Shown one piece after another: positions 7,141 to 14,153 of a DNA stretch of 23,589 bases; the first letter of the stretch is position 1; each line of letters opens with the position of its first letter. Where the stretch lies: positions 1 to 23,589 of the forward strand of contig CALHZX010000111.1 of NCBI GenBank assembly GCA_938040725.1, given 5' to 3'. Origin of the DNA: an uncultured Actinomyces sp. Lineage in GTDB: Bacteria; Actinomycetota; Actinomycetes; Actinomycetales; Actinomycetaceae. A program made the translations under genes and the position numbers. The notes beneath the pieces were generated by a model. The model did not search any database. It worked only from the letters and a program-made list of their open reading frames with translations, and was not told where the DNA came from.

Positions 7141-7683
7141 ATGTCGCGAATTGGTAAGAACCCCATCGCTATCCCCGCCGGCGTCGACGTTGCGATCGAC
7201 GGCCAGAACGTGACCGTGAAGGGCCCCAAGGGCACCCTTTCCCACGTTGTCGCCGAGCCGATCACTGCGAAGATTGAGGATGGCCAGGTTGTCGTCGAGC
7301 GTCCGAACGACGAGCGCACCTCGCGTTCGCTCCACGGACTGTCCCGCACCCTGATCGCCAACATGATCATCGGCGTGACCGAGGGCTACAAGAAGGATCT
7401 CGAAATCACGGGCACCGGTTACCGCGTGGTCGCTAAGGGCAAGGACCTTGAGTTCTCCCTCGGCTTCTCCCACACGATTACCGTCACCCCGCCTGAGGGC
7501 ATCGAGTTCACGATCGCTCCGAAGTCCCAGACGCTGTTCACGGTGTCCGGAATCGACAAGCAGCTCGTCGGTGAGACCGCTGCTCGCATCCGCAAGCTGA
7601 AGAAGCCGGAGCCCTACAAGGGCAAGGGCATCCACTACGTGGGCGAGACCATCCGTCGCAAGGTCGGAAAGGCTGGTAAGTGA
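7141..7683 (+). CDS. rplF: 50S ribosomal protein L6 (uL6)
   Basis: L6 supports the sarcin-ricin loop region of the 50S subunit. The 180-residue product starts MSRIGKNPIAIPAGVDVAID, contains the two repeated alpha/beta domains, and carries the C-terminal signature EPYKGKGIHYVGETIRRKVG. A TGAGGAGG ribosome-binding site precedes the ATG. The TGA overlaps the rplR ATG by one base. Confidence 0.97.
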   Translation: MSRIGKNPIAIPAGVDVAIDGQNVTVKGPKGTLSHVVAEPITAKIEDGQVVVERPNDERTSRSLHGLSRTLIANMIIGVTEGYKKDLEITGTGYRVVAKGKDLEFSLGFSHTITVTPPEGIEFTIAPKSQTLFTVSGIDKQLVGETAARIRKLKKPEPYKGKGIHYVGETIRRKVGKAGK

Positions 7684-8054
7684 TGGCTTACTCGATCAAG
7701 GGCAAGGGCAAGTTCGTCGCTCGCAAGCGCCGTCACCTCCGCCTCCGCAAGAAGATCAACGGCACGCCCGAGCGTCCCCGTCTGGTCGTCACCCGTTCGA
7801 ACCGCCACATGGTGGCTCAGGTCATCGACGATACGGTCGGCCACACCCTGGTGTCGGCTTCCGACATCGAGACCGAGGTCGCTGGTTCCGAGGGCACGAA
7901 GACCGACAAGGCTCGCAAGGTCGGCGCACTGATCGCCGAGCGTGCGAAGGCTGCCGGTATCTCCGCTGTCGTCTTCGACCGTGGTGGTAACAAGTACGCA
8001 GGTCGCGTTGCGGCCGTTGCCGAGGCCGCCCGTGAGGGCGGACTCGAGCTGTGA
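7683..8054 (+). CDS. rplR: 50S ribosomal protein L18 (uL18)
   Basis: L18 binds 5S rRNA together with L5. The 123-residue product starts MAYSIKGKGKFVARKRRHLR and has the family core: GTPERPRLVVTRSNRHMVAQ, VIDDTVGHTLVSAS and the C-terminal VVFDRGGNKYAGRVAAVAEA followed by AREGGLEL. A GTG three bases earlier (7680) is in frame; the ATG at 7683, overlapping the rplF stop by one base, is preferred because it gives the conserved N-terminus. Confidence 0.96.
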   Translation: MAYSIKGKGKFVARKRRHLRLRKKINGTPERPRLVVTRSNRHMVAQVIDDTVGHTLVSASDIETEVAGSEGTKTDKARKVGALIAERAKAAGISAVVFDRGGNKYAGRVAAVAEAAREGGLEL

Positions 8055-8082
8055 ACGAGCCGAAAGAAAGAGAGATCATCTG

Positions 8083-8772
8083 ATGGCTGCACAGCAGCGA
8101 GACAGGAACGGTTCGGGCGCGGGCGAGAACAACGATCGCCGTGAGCGCCGCTCCGGCCGCGGCAACGATCGCGATAACCGCCGGAACAACGAGAACAAGA
8201 ACGAGTACATCGAGCGCGTCGTGACGATCAACCGCGTCTCCAAGGTCGTGAAGGGTGGACGTCGTTTCTCCTTCACTGCCCTGGTTGTCGTGGGTGACGG
8301 CGAAGGCACGGTGGGCGTCGGCTACGGAAAGGCCAAGGAAGTTCCCCAGGCCATTTCCAAGGGCGTCGAGGAGGCGAAGAAGAACTTCTTCCGCGTCCCG
8401 ATGATCCGCCGCACGATCACGCACGTGGTGCAGGGCCGCGATACCGCAGGTATCGTCCTGCTCCGTCCGGCCGCCCCCGGTACCGGCGTTATCGCCGGCG
8501 GCCCGGTGCGCGCCGTCCTGGAGGCCGCAGGCGTCCACGACGTGCTCACCAAGTCGCTGGGCTCGTCCAACGCGATCAACATCGTCCACGCGACGGTTGA
8601 CGCACTCAAGCAGCTCGAGCAGCCCGAGGCTGTCGCCGCTCGCCGCGGCCTGCCCCTCGAGCGCGTTGCTCCCGCGTCCATGCTGCGCGCTCGCGCAGAG
8701 GGCGAGGCCGAGAAGCGCGCGGCTGCCGAGGCCGCCGAGGCCGACAAGGCCGCTGCAGGGGAGGCTAAGTGA
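8083..8772 (+). CDS. rpsE: 30S ribosomal protein S5 (uS5)
   Basis: S5 is at the mRNA entry region and influences decoding accuracy. The 229-residue product opens with a hydrophilic Arg/Asn/Gly-rich extension of about 40 residues, then shows the double-stranded-RNA-binding-like domain (ERVVTINRVSKVVKGGRRFS) and the C-terminal domain (PAAPGTGVIAGGPVRAVLEA). An Ala/Glu-rich tail of about 35 residues follows. The reading frame is open into rplR, but the ATG at 8083, preceded by AAAGAGAGA, gives the expected start. Both tails are commonly seen in actinobacterial S5. Confidence 0.96.
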   Translation: MAAQQRDRNGSGAGENNDRRERRSGRGNDRDNRRNNENKNEYIERVVTINRVSKVVKGGRRFSFTALVVVGDGEGTVGVGYGKAKEVPQAISKGVEEAKKNFFRVPMIRRTITHVVQGRDTAGIVLLRPAAPGTGVIAGGPVRAVLEAAGVHDVLTKSLGSSNAINIVHATVDALKQLEQPEAVAARRGLPLERVAPASMLRARAEGEAEKRAAAEAAEADKAAAGEAK

Positions 8773-8957
8773 TGGCGAAGAACATCAAGATCACCCAGGT
8801 CAAGTCCTCCGCTCACGCGAAGCAGAACATGAAGGACACGCTGCGCACCCTCGGGCTGCGCAAGATCGGCCAGAGCGTCGTGCGTGAGCAGACGGATGCC
8901 GTTCTCGGCGCCGTCCGCACCGTGCGTCACCTGGTGACCGCTGAGGAGGTCGACTGA
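8772..8957 (+). CDS. rpmD: 50S ribosomal protein L30 (uL30)
   Basis: L30 is a small late-assembly 50S protein. The 61-residue product has KITQVKSSAHAKQNMKDTLR, then TLGLRKIGQSVVREQTDAVL and a VRTVRHLVTAEEVD end, all L30 hallmarks. The ATG at 8772 shares its first base with the last base of the rpsE stop (TGATG). A GTG at 8769 would add one residue only. Length is typical. Confidence 0.95.
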   Translation: MAKNIKITQVKSSAHAKQNMKDTLRTLGLRKIGQSVVREQTDAVLGAVRTVRHLVTAEEVD

Positions 8958-8959
8958 CA

Positions 8960-9424
8960 ATGGCGGACTCCACGAACAAGACGCAGATCGTTAAGCTGCA
9001 TCACCTGCGTCCTGCCCCCGGAGCTAAGACCGCGAAGACCCGCGTGGGTCGCGGTGAGGGTTCGAAGGGTAAGACCGCTGGCCGTGGCACCAAGGGCACC
9101 AAGGCCCGTTACCAGGTTGCTGCCGGCTTCGAGGGTGGCCAGATGCCGATCCACATGCGTCTGCCGAAGCTTCGCGGCTTCAAGAACCCCTTCCGCGTTG
9201 AGTACCAGGTCGTGAACGTTGGCAAGCTCGGGGAGCTCTTCCCTGAGGGCGGCAAGGTCACGGTCGAGGATCTCATCGCTAAGCACGCTGTTCGCGACTC
9301 CGCGCCCGTTAAGGTGCTCGGTACCGGCGAACTGAACGTCAAGCTCGAGGTTGAGGTCGACTCCTGGTCGTCTTCCGCCGAGGCAAAGATCACGGCTGCT
9401 GGCGGGTCCATCTCGGCTCGCTGA
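8960..9424 (+). CDS. rplO: 50S ribosomal protein L15 (uL15)
   Basis: L15 is a late-assembly protein near the 23S rRNA core. The 154-residue product has the basic glycine-rich N-terminal segment (VGRGEGSKGKTAGRGTKGTK), then FEGGQMPIHMRLPKLRGFKN and the C-terminal VKLEVEVDSWSSSAEAKITA followed by AGGSISAR. Length is normal. It is the last gene of the spc block here and is followed at once by a strong hairpin, so secY is probably transcribed separately. Confidence 0.96.
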   Translation: MADSTNKTQIVKLHHLRPAPGAKTAKTRVGRGEGSKGKTAGRGTKGTKARYQVAAGFEGGQMPIHMRLPKLRGFKNPFRVEYQVVNVGKLGELFPEGGKVTVEDLIAKHAVRDSAPVKVLGTGELNVKLEVEVDSWSSSAEAKITAAGGSISAR

Positions 9425-9430
9425 CAGTGA

Positions 9431-9462
9431 ACGGGGGTGGTTCCGCGAGGGACCACCCCCGT
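9431..9462 (+). terminator. strong hairpin after rplO
   Basis: The arms ACGGGGGTGG (9431-9440) and CCACCCCCGT (9453-9462) are perfectly complementary. The stem continues inwards to a total of 14 pairs, with one G-U, closed by the loop GCGA (9445-9448), a GNRA-type tetraloop. There is no U-tract after it, as is usual for actinobacterial intrinsic terminators. The position seven bases after the rplO stop fits a terminator or a partial terminator/processing site. Confidence 0.7.
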
Positions 9463-9683
9463 TACGTGTCTGCCATCATCGCGGATGAGGAGCTGTCAAA
9501 TGGCTTTTTACCCGCGATAACGGCTTGCCCCGCCGCATGGGGCGTCAGCGCTCCGCGTCTCGTTAAATACGCGGCAATGCGCTTTTTTAATGATTGGATA
9601 TCGCCAACCGCTACCCGTGTCGGGTAAGCTGGATCAGTCTAGGGGCTTTTGCCCCGCTTGCCCATCATTCGTAGGAGGAAGCC
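9463..9683 (+). promoter_or_regulatory. secY promoter region and 5' leader
   Basis: This 221-base stretch is richer in A/T than its surroundings, notably at 9495-9600 (CTTTTTTAATGATTGGATAT). A TAAGCT -10 candidate lies at 9625-9630, with no convincing -35. An ACCCG-TGT-CGGGT hairpin (9613-9625) touches it. The predicted leader holds a perfect GGGGC-TTTT-GCCCC hairpin (9642-9655) and a strong AGGAGG ribosome-binding site (9673-9678). A further GCCCC/GGGGC hairpin lies at 9527-9543. No coding region was seen. Confidence 0.5.
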
Positions 9684-10972
<1,289 letters not shown>

Positions 10973-10976
<4 letters not shown>

Positions 10977-11551
10977 CAGTCGTCATCCTCCTCGGCCCTC
11001 CCGGAGCTGGCAAGGGCACCCAGGCCTCGCGCATCGCTGAGCGCCTCGGTATCCCCGCTATTTCGACGGGCGACATCTTCCGCGCGAACATGGCAGAGGG
11101 TACGGAGATCGGCAAGCAGGCGCAGGCCTACATGGACCGCGGCGAGTTCGTGCCGGATTCGGTCACGAACGCCATGGTGAAGGCGCGCCTGGCCGCTCCC
11201 GACGCTGCTGACGGTTTCCTGCTCGACGGATACCCGCGTTCAGTGGAGCAGGCGCACGTGCTGCGCGACATGCTCCTCGACCTGGGGAAGTCCATCGACG
11301 TCGTTCTCGAGATTCAGGTTGATGAGGACGAGGTCGTGGCACGTATGCTCAAGCGCGCTCAGGAGCAGCATCGCACGGACGATACCGAGCCCGTCATGCG
11401 TCACCGTCTGGAGGTCTACCACCAGCAGACGCTGCCCGTTGCCACCTACTACGTCGACCAGGACCTCCTTGAGGTTGTCGATGGTAGCGGCACGATCGAC
11501 GAGGTTACGGCTCGCATCTTCGCGATCCTCGACTCGGTGGCGAAGAACTGA
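10973..11551 (+). CDS. adk: adenylate kinase, short-LID type
   Basis: Adenylate kinase interconverts ATP + AMP and two ADP in the cytoplasm. The 192-residue product has the Walker A loop GPPGAGKGT at residues 8-16, the STGDIFR AMP-site stretch near 32-38, and DGYPRSVEQ near 85-93. The LID is the short actinobacterial type (KRAQEQHRTDDTEPVMRHRL near 125-144) and lacks the zinc-binding four-cysteine insertion. The ATG at 10973 overlaps the secY stop (ATGA). The secY-adk-map order is common in Gram-positive bacteria. Confidence 0.96.
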
Positions 11552-11554
11552 GCA

Positions 11555-12463
11555 ATGCCACGCATTGAACTGAAGTCCGCGCAGGAGCTTCGATGGATGC
11601 GCGAGGCCGGTCTGGTCGTCGCGTCGATCCACGAGGCCCTGCGCGGTGCCATTCGTCCCGGTATTACGACGCGCGAGTTGGACGAGGTGAGCGCCCAGGC
11701 GATTGCCGACGGGGGCGCGATCTCGAACTTCAAGGGCTACTACGGCTACCCGGCCACCGTGTGCATTTCGGTCAACGATGTGATTGTCCACGGAATCCCC
11801 GATGACTATGAGCTGGCCCCAGGTGACCTCGTGTCCTTTGACTGTGGCGCGTACGTCGAACGAGGTGGACGCCAGTGGCATGGAGACGCGGCCTTCAGCG
11901 TGATCGTGGGTGAGTCCTTCGTGTCTGACGCGGACTTCGCAGCGGGCGACCGGGCCACGGGTTCGATCACTGGAGTGGATGACGATCTGCTGCATGAGCG
12001 CCGCCAGCTCGACGCTGTGACGCGCGAGTCGCTGTGGGCAGCCCTCGCTGGCCTCGCCAACGGGAAGCGCATCAGCGCGGTTGGTCACGCGGTTGAGGAT
12101 GTTGTTGCGGAGAACGCCCTGATTAATGGCTGGGAAGCCGGGATTATCGAGGAGTTCGTGGGTCACGGTATCGGGACCAAGATGCATATGCCCCCGGATG
12201 TCCTGAACTACAACGTGCGCGGCATCCAGGCGCGACTGAAGCCGGGTATGGTCCTGGCCGTCGAGCCGATGCTCACCCGCGGTGACATTGCGTCCAGCAC
12301 GGATGATGACGAGTGGACCGTGCGCACAGTCGACGGCCGCGACGCTGCTCACTGGGAGCACTCGATCGCGATCACCGAGGACGGTGTTTGCGTCCTGACG
12401 GCACGCGATGGGGGAGTGGCCGGCCTGGCACCCTACGGTGTCACTCCGGTGTCACTCGACTGA
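11555..12463 (+). CDS. map: methionine aminopeptidase type I
   Basis: Map removes the initiator methionine from new proteins using two metal ions. The 302-residue product keeps every expected ligand: H79 in VHGIPDD, D96 in FDCGAY, D111 in WHGDAAF, H204 in VGHGIGTKMH, E237 in AVEPML and E269 in WEHSIAI. It is longer than the usual 250-285 residues. Extra residues are seen around 103-107 and about 120-150 (an acidic loop containing GVDDDLLHERRQLD), and near 245-262 (ASSTDDDEWTVRTVDGRDA). It starts three bases after adk with a weak ribosome-binding site, so it is probably translated by coupling. It is the last gene before a 1.17-kb gene-poor stretch. Confidence 0.95.
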   Translation: MPRIELKSAQELRWMREAGLVVASIHEALRGAIRPGITTRELDEVSAQAIADGGAISNFKGYYGYPATVCISVNDVIVHGIPDDYELAPGDLVSFDCGAYVERGGRQWHGDAAFSVIVGESFVSDADFAAGDRATGSITGVDDDLLHERRQLDAVTRESLWAALAGLANGKRISAVGHAVEDVVAENALINGWEAGIIEEFVGHGIGTKMHMPPDVLNYNVRGIQARLKPGMVLAVEPMLTRGDIASSTDDDEWTVRTVDGRDAAHWEHSIAITEDGVCVLTARDGGVAGLAPYGVTPVSLD

Positions 12464-12531
12464 CGTCACGAACGGTTTCGGGTCCGGTACTTCACGAAGG
12501 TGCGGGGCCGAGTCCTTTTCGGCGACGTCGT

Positions 12532-12567
12532 GGCTGCGCCACCGGCGTTCCTGCTGGCTGCGCCACC
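12532..12567 (+). repeat. 12-bp direct repeat, 24-bp period
   Basis: GGCTGCGCCACC occurs at 12532-12543 and again at 12556-12567, 24 bases apart. The sequence between and after is also similar (CTGCTGGCTGCG, GTGCTCC against GCGTTCC). It may be a small tandem duplication in non-coding DNA or a fragment of an intergenic repeat family. Confidence 0.6.
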
Positions 12568-12603
12568 TGTGCTCCGAGCGCCGTCGGGCCCGCCCGCCGT
12601 CCG

Positions 12604-12626
12604 CGCGACGAGCTTCGCTCGGCGCG
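12604..12626 (+). repeat. GC-rich hairpin
   Basis: CGCGACGAGC (12604-12613) pairs with GCTCGGCGCG (12617-12626) with one mismatch, around a TTC loop. It could be an intrinsic terminator about 140 bases after map or one unit of a REP-like intergenic repeat; the window holds only one copy. Confidence 0.5.
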
Positions 12627-12764
12627 TCGGCTCGAAGCCCGGCCAGGCCCTGCAGGCCCGTCGGCGCCCTCCACACTGGTGGCGCGTGGTGTGCGTTGCA
12701 CGTTACTCGACCAGGCCCACTTCGCCCTCAGCTTTTGCGCTGCCTAATCGCCGCGCCCGCAATC

Positions 12765-12877
12765 AATGTCGCATGTAATTCCCCCGCGACTATTTCAAAC
12801 CATGAAATTGTGGCGTTGGGATTGCAACGTTTTGAGGCTTTGTTGAATCTTCGTCCAATCGAATTGCATGCGACATT
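12765..12877. repeat. 113-bp inverted-repeat element, low GC
   Basis: The 17-base arms 12765-12781 and 12861-12877 are inverted copies of each other with 16 of 17 matches (AATGTCGCATGTAATTC and GAATTGCATGCGACATT). Inside are two further hairpins: TTTCA/TGAAA (12793-12807) and CGTTG/CAACG (12814-12829). The element is visibly richer in A/T than its surroundings. No target-site duplication was found at the arm ends. It could be a MITE-like remnant or a structured RNA. Confidence 0.6.
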
Positions 12878-13009
12878 TGTGTGGTCGGGCCCTGTGGTCT
12901 GCCGGGAGACCATAACCTGCGAGTACCTGCACTCTGCTCAGTCAGTCTGTACGGCTGCGCCGTAGCGCTTTTGCGTCGTGAGGCCCGTGGTTCCCACTGT
13001 TTGGGACTT

Positions 13010-13095
13010 ATCCGGATAGGTTGCGCGCATCCGGATAGGTTATGCGCATCCGGATAGGCTATTAAGCTATCCGTATGTTCGTTTCCTATCCGGAT
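13010..13095. promoter_or_regulatory. array of five ATCCGGAT palindromes
   Basis: The 8-base palindrome ATCCGGAT occurs at 13010-13017, 13029-13036, 13048-13055 and 13088-13095, with a variant ATCCGTAT at 13069-13076. Start-to-start spacings are 19, 19, 21 and 19 bases. The first two 19-base units agree at 17 of 19 positions. A candidate promoter fits inside: TTATGC at 13040-13045, 17 bases, then TAAGCT at 13063-13068. The array would cover the spacer, start site and start codon of the 13075 frame, as a repressor operator would. No regulator gene is adjacent. Confidence 0.65.
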
Positions 13096-13302
13096 GTGTG
13101 TTGGAGACTGTGGGCAGCGGCCCCTGCTCGCAACGCCGCTGGAAAAGTCGCGCAGGGCTGGGATGACGCGCAAGGCTGGCGACTCCTGCCGGCTGCTGCC
13201 GCAGAGCTGTCCTCGTGTGTGGTGCTTTTCGGCGGCACGGGCACCGTATCTGCTGGGGCCGTAGGGTTCGGCTCGTTCATGAACGAGGCTGGGGCGCAGT
13301 GA
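13075..13302 (+). CDS. short hypothetical ORF, possibly leaderless
   Basis: A 75-residue frame starts at the ATG at 13075, inside the palindrome array, and reads MFVSYPDVCWRLWAAAPARN at its N-terminus. I do not recognise the protein and see no domain. There is no ribosome-binding site, but the ATG lies six bases after the TAAGCT candidate -10, the same spacing as in the leaderless ROK gene at 16832. The composition (Ala/Gly-rich, two cysteines) is not strongly protein-like. It may be the remnant of a gene once controlled by the array, or a chance frame. Confidence 0.2.
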   Translation: MFVSYPDVCWRLWAAAPARNAAGKVAQGWDDAQGWRLLPAAAAELSSCVVLFGGTGTVSAGAVGFGSFMNEAGAQ

Positions 13303-13350
13303 AGCGATCATCAGCCAAGTGTCGCTGAGGAAAGCCGCCGGACGTGAGGT

Positions 13351-13418
13351 GCCCAGGCCTCGTGCATACGGAGAGCATAGAGTGTGGGGCAGATTGAGAT
13401 CGGGGACGAGGCCTGGGC
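13351..13418. repeat. 13-bp perfect inverted repeat with 42-base spacer
   Basis: GCCCAGGCCTCGT (13351-13363) and ACGAGGCCTGGGC (13406-13418) are exact reverse complements. The 42-base spacer is purine-rich and shows no strong inner stem. It lies about 210 bases before infA, upstream of the predicted promoter. A terminator-like role or the ends of a small inserted element are both possible. Confidence 0.6.
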
Positions 13419-13524
13419 CTGGTGGATATGAGGCGACCGCTAACGGCGATCCGATGAAATGTGACGCATTAAACGTGAGCGAACCGACAGGGACCCTGAC
13501 TACCGCCGATGGGCATAGATGCCG

Positions 13525-13629
13525 TAGAGTAGTTTCTTGGGCGTATCTGCATCCGGCACTCGTCGGTGCACTATGCCTGGCGGCATCCGCCGCAACCTAT
13601 CCGAGACATGTAGAGGATAAACGGAGGAT
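13525..13629 (+). promoter_or_regulatory. candidate infA promoter and leader
   Basis: TAGAGT at 13525-13530 fits the actinobacterial -10 pattern TAnnnT; no clear -35 is visible. A leader of about 90 bases would follow, containing GGCGG-CAT-CCGCC (13579-13591). Two partial ATCCG boxes like those of the upstream array occur at 13551 and 13599, which may be chance. The ribosome-binding sequence GGAGG (13623-13627) ends only two bases before the infA ATG, unusually close. Confidence 0.35.
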
Positions 13630-13851
13630 ATGGCGAAGAAAGACGGCGTCATTGAGATGGAAGGCACGGTCGTTGAGGCCCTGCCTAACGCGATGTTCCG
13701 TGTGGAACTGAAGAATGGCCACGTGGTTCTCGGCCACATTGCGGGAAAGATGCGTCAGCACTACATCCGCATCCTGCCCGAGGATCGAGTTGTCGTCGAG
13801 CTGAGCCCCTACGACCTCTCCCGAGGCCGTATCGTCTACCGCTACAAGTGA
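13630..13851 (+). CDS. infA: translation initiation factor IF-1
   Basis: IF-1 is an OB-fold protein that blocks the A site during 30S initiation complex formation. The 73-residue product begins MAKKDGVIEMEGTVVEALPN and contains MFRVELKNGHVVLGHIAGKM, RQHYIRILPEDRVVVELSPY and DLSRGRIVYRYK, a full-length standard IF-1. It opens the alpha block and is followed 40 bases later by rpmJ, with a hairpin in between. Confidence 0.97.
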   Translation: MAKKDGVIEMEGTVVEALPNAMFRVELKNGHVVLGHIAGKMRQHYIRILPEDRVVVELSPYDLSRGRIVYRYK

Positions 13852-13861
13852 CCCGACACAA

Positions 13862-13878
13862 ACTGCCCGACGGGCAGT
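13862..13878 (+). promoter_or_regulatory. hairpin between infA and rpmJ
   Basis: ACTGCCC (13862-13868) pairs perfectly with GGGCAGT (13872-13878) around a GAC loop. It ends exactly where the rpmJ ribosome-binding site GGAGGT begins (13879-13884), so it may stabilise or modulate rpmJ initiation. It has no U-tract and is unlikely to be a full terminator. Confidence 0.5.
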
Positions 13879-13891
13879 GGAGGTAACAACC

Positions 13892-14005
13892 ATGAAGGTC
13901 AAGCCGAGTGTCAAGAAGATCTGTGACAAGTGCAAGGTGATTCGTCGCCACGGCAACGTCATGGTCATCTGCGACAACCCCAGGCACAAGCAGCGTCAGG
14001 GCTGA
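13892..14005 (+). CDS. rpmJ: 50S ribosomal protein L36 (bL36), zinc form
   Basis: This 37-residue protein reads MKVKPSVKKICDKCKVIRRH at its start and ends ICDNPRHKQRQG. The zinc ligands C11, C14, C27 and H32 are all present, so it is the zinc-binding (C+) form. L36 is a late-assembly protein of the 50S subunit. The ATG at 13892 follows GGAGGT by seven bases, and infA-rpmJ-rpsM is the standard order. Confidence 0.96.
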   Translation: MKVKPSVKKICDKCKVIRRHGNVMVICDNPRHKQRQG

Positions 14006-14153
14006 GTCCCGCTGCGACCCGCGGGGCAACAAGCCCCACAGCATCACTCTAAGCGCCCCCACGTGGGTGACCCTCGGTTCGGAGGCCGAGGCCGGGCTGC
14101 TCGCCCGGACTGAGCGATGACGACCTCCGATGAACAACTGGAGCAACATCACC
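14006..14153 (+). promoter_or_regulatory. 148-base structured region before rpsM
   Basis: This gap contains a row of stems: GGGGC/GCCCC (14023-14037), extendable by GCTG/CAGC (14011-14014 with 14039-14042); the self-complementary CCCACGTGGG; CCTCGG/CCGAGG (14072-14091); and CCGGGC/GCCCGG (14092-14108). The rest before the rpsM ATG is unstructured and has a weak ribosome-binding site (TGGAGCA). In E. coli the equivalent position is the S4-binding pseudoknot that controls the alpha operon; whether this region has that role is not shown. Confidence 0.45.

Larger units (their letters stand above)
12464..13629. other. 1.17-kb gene-poor island between map and infA
   Basis: No recognisable protein or RNA gene was found on either strand. 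The open frames look like chance frames: poor composition, no ribosome-binding site, no known motif. The stretch is patchy. 12464-12720 is very GC-rich with short repeats; 12761-12890 is clearly lower in GC; 13010-13095 holds five palindromic boxes; 13351-13418 holds a long inverted repeat; 13500-13629 holds the infA leader. The mixture suggests decayed or inserted accessory DNA inside an otherwise compact ribosomal cluster. Confidence 0.7.

Noticed and set aside
12765..12877. tRNA or integron attC site
   Set aside because: No acceptor stem/T-loop pattern of a tRNA and no attC core pair (RYYYAAC/GTTRRRY) at the arm ends.
12408..12965. Plus-strand 185-codon frame running from the end of map
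   Set aside because: It starts inside map in another frame, and its sequence reads through the repeats and the low-GC element without any domain.
13010..13095. CRISPR array
   Set aside because: The repeated unit is an 8-base palindrome with 11-13 bases between, far shorter than any CRISPR repeat or spacer, and no cas gene is present.
13010..13095. Plasmid-type iterons or an origin
   Set aside because: Spacing of about 19 bases is iteron-like, but there is no rep gene and no A/T-rich unwinding region, and the location is in a chromosomal ribosomal cluster.
12790..13311. Minus-strand 173-codon frame in the map-infA island
   Set aside because: Composition resembles random high-GC DNA, it crosses the inverted repeat and palindrome array, and no motif or ribosome-binding site is visible.
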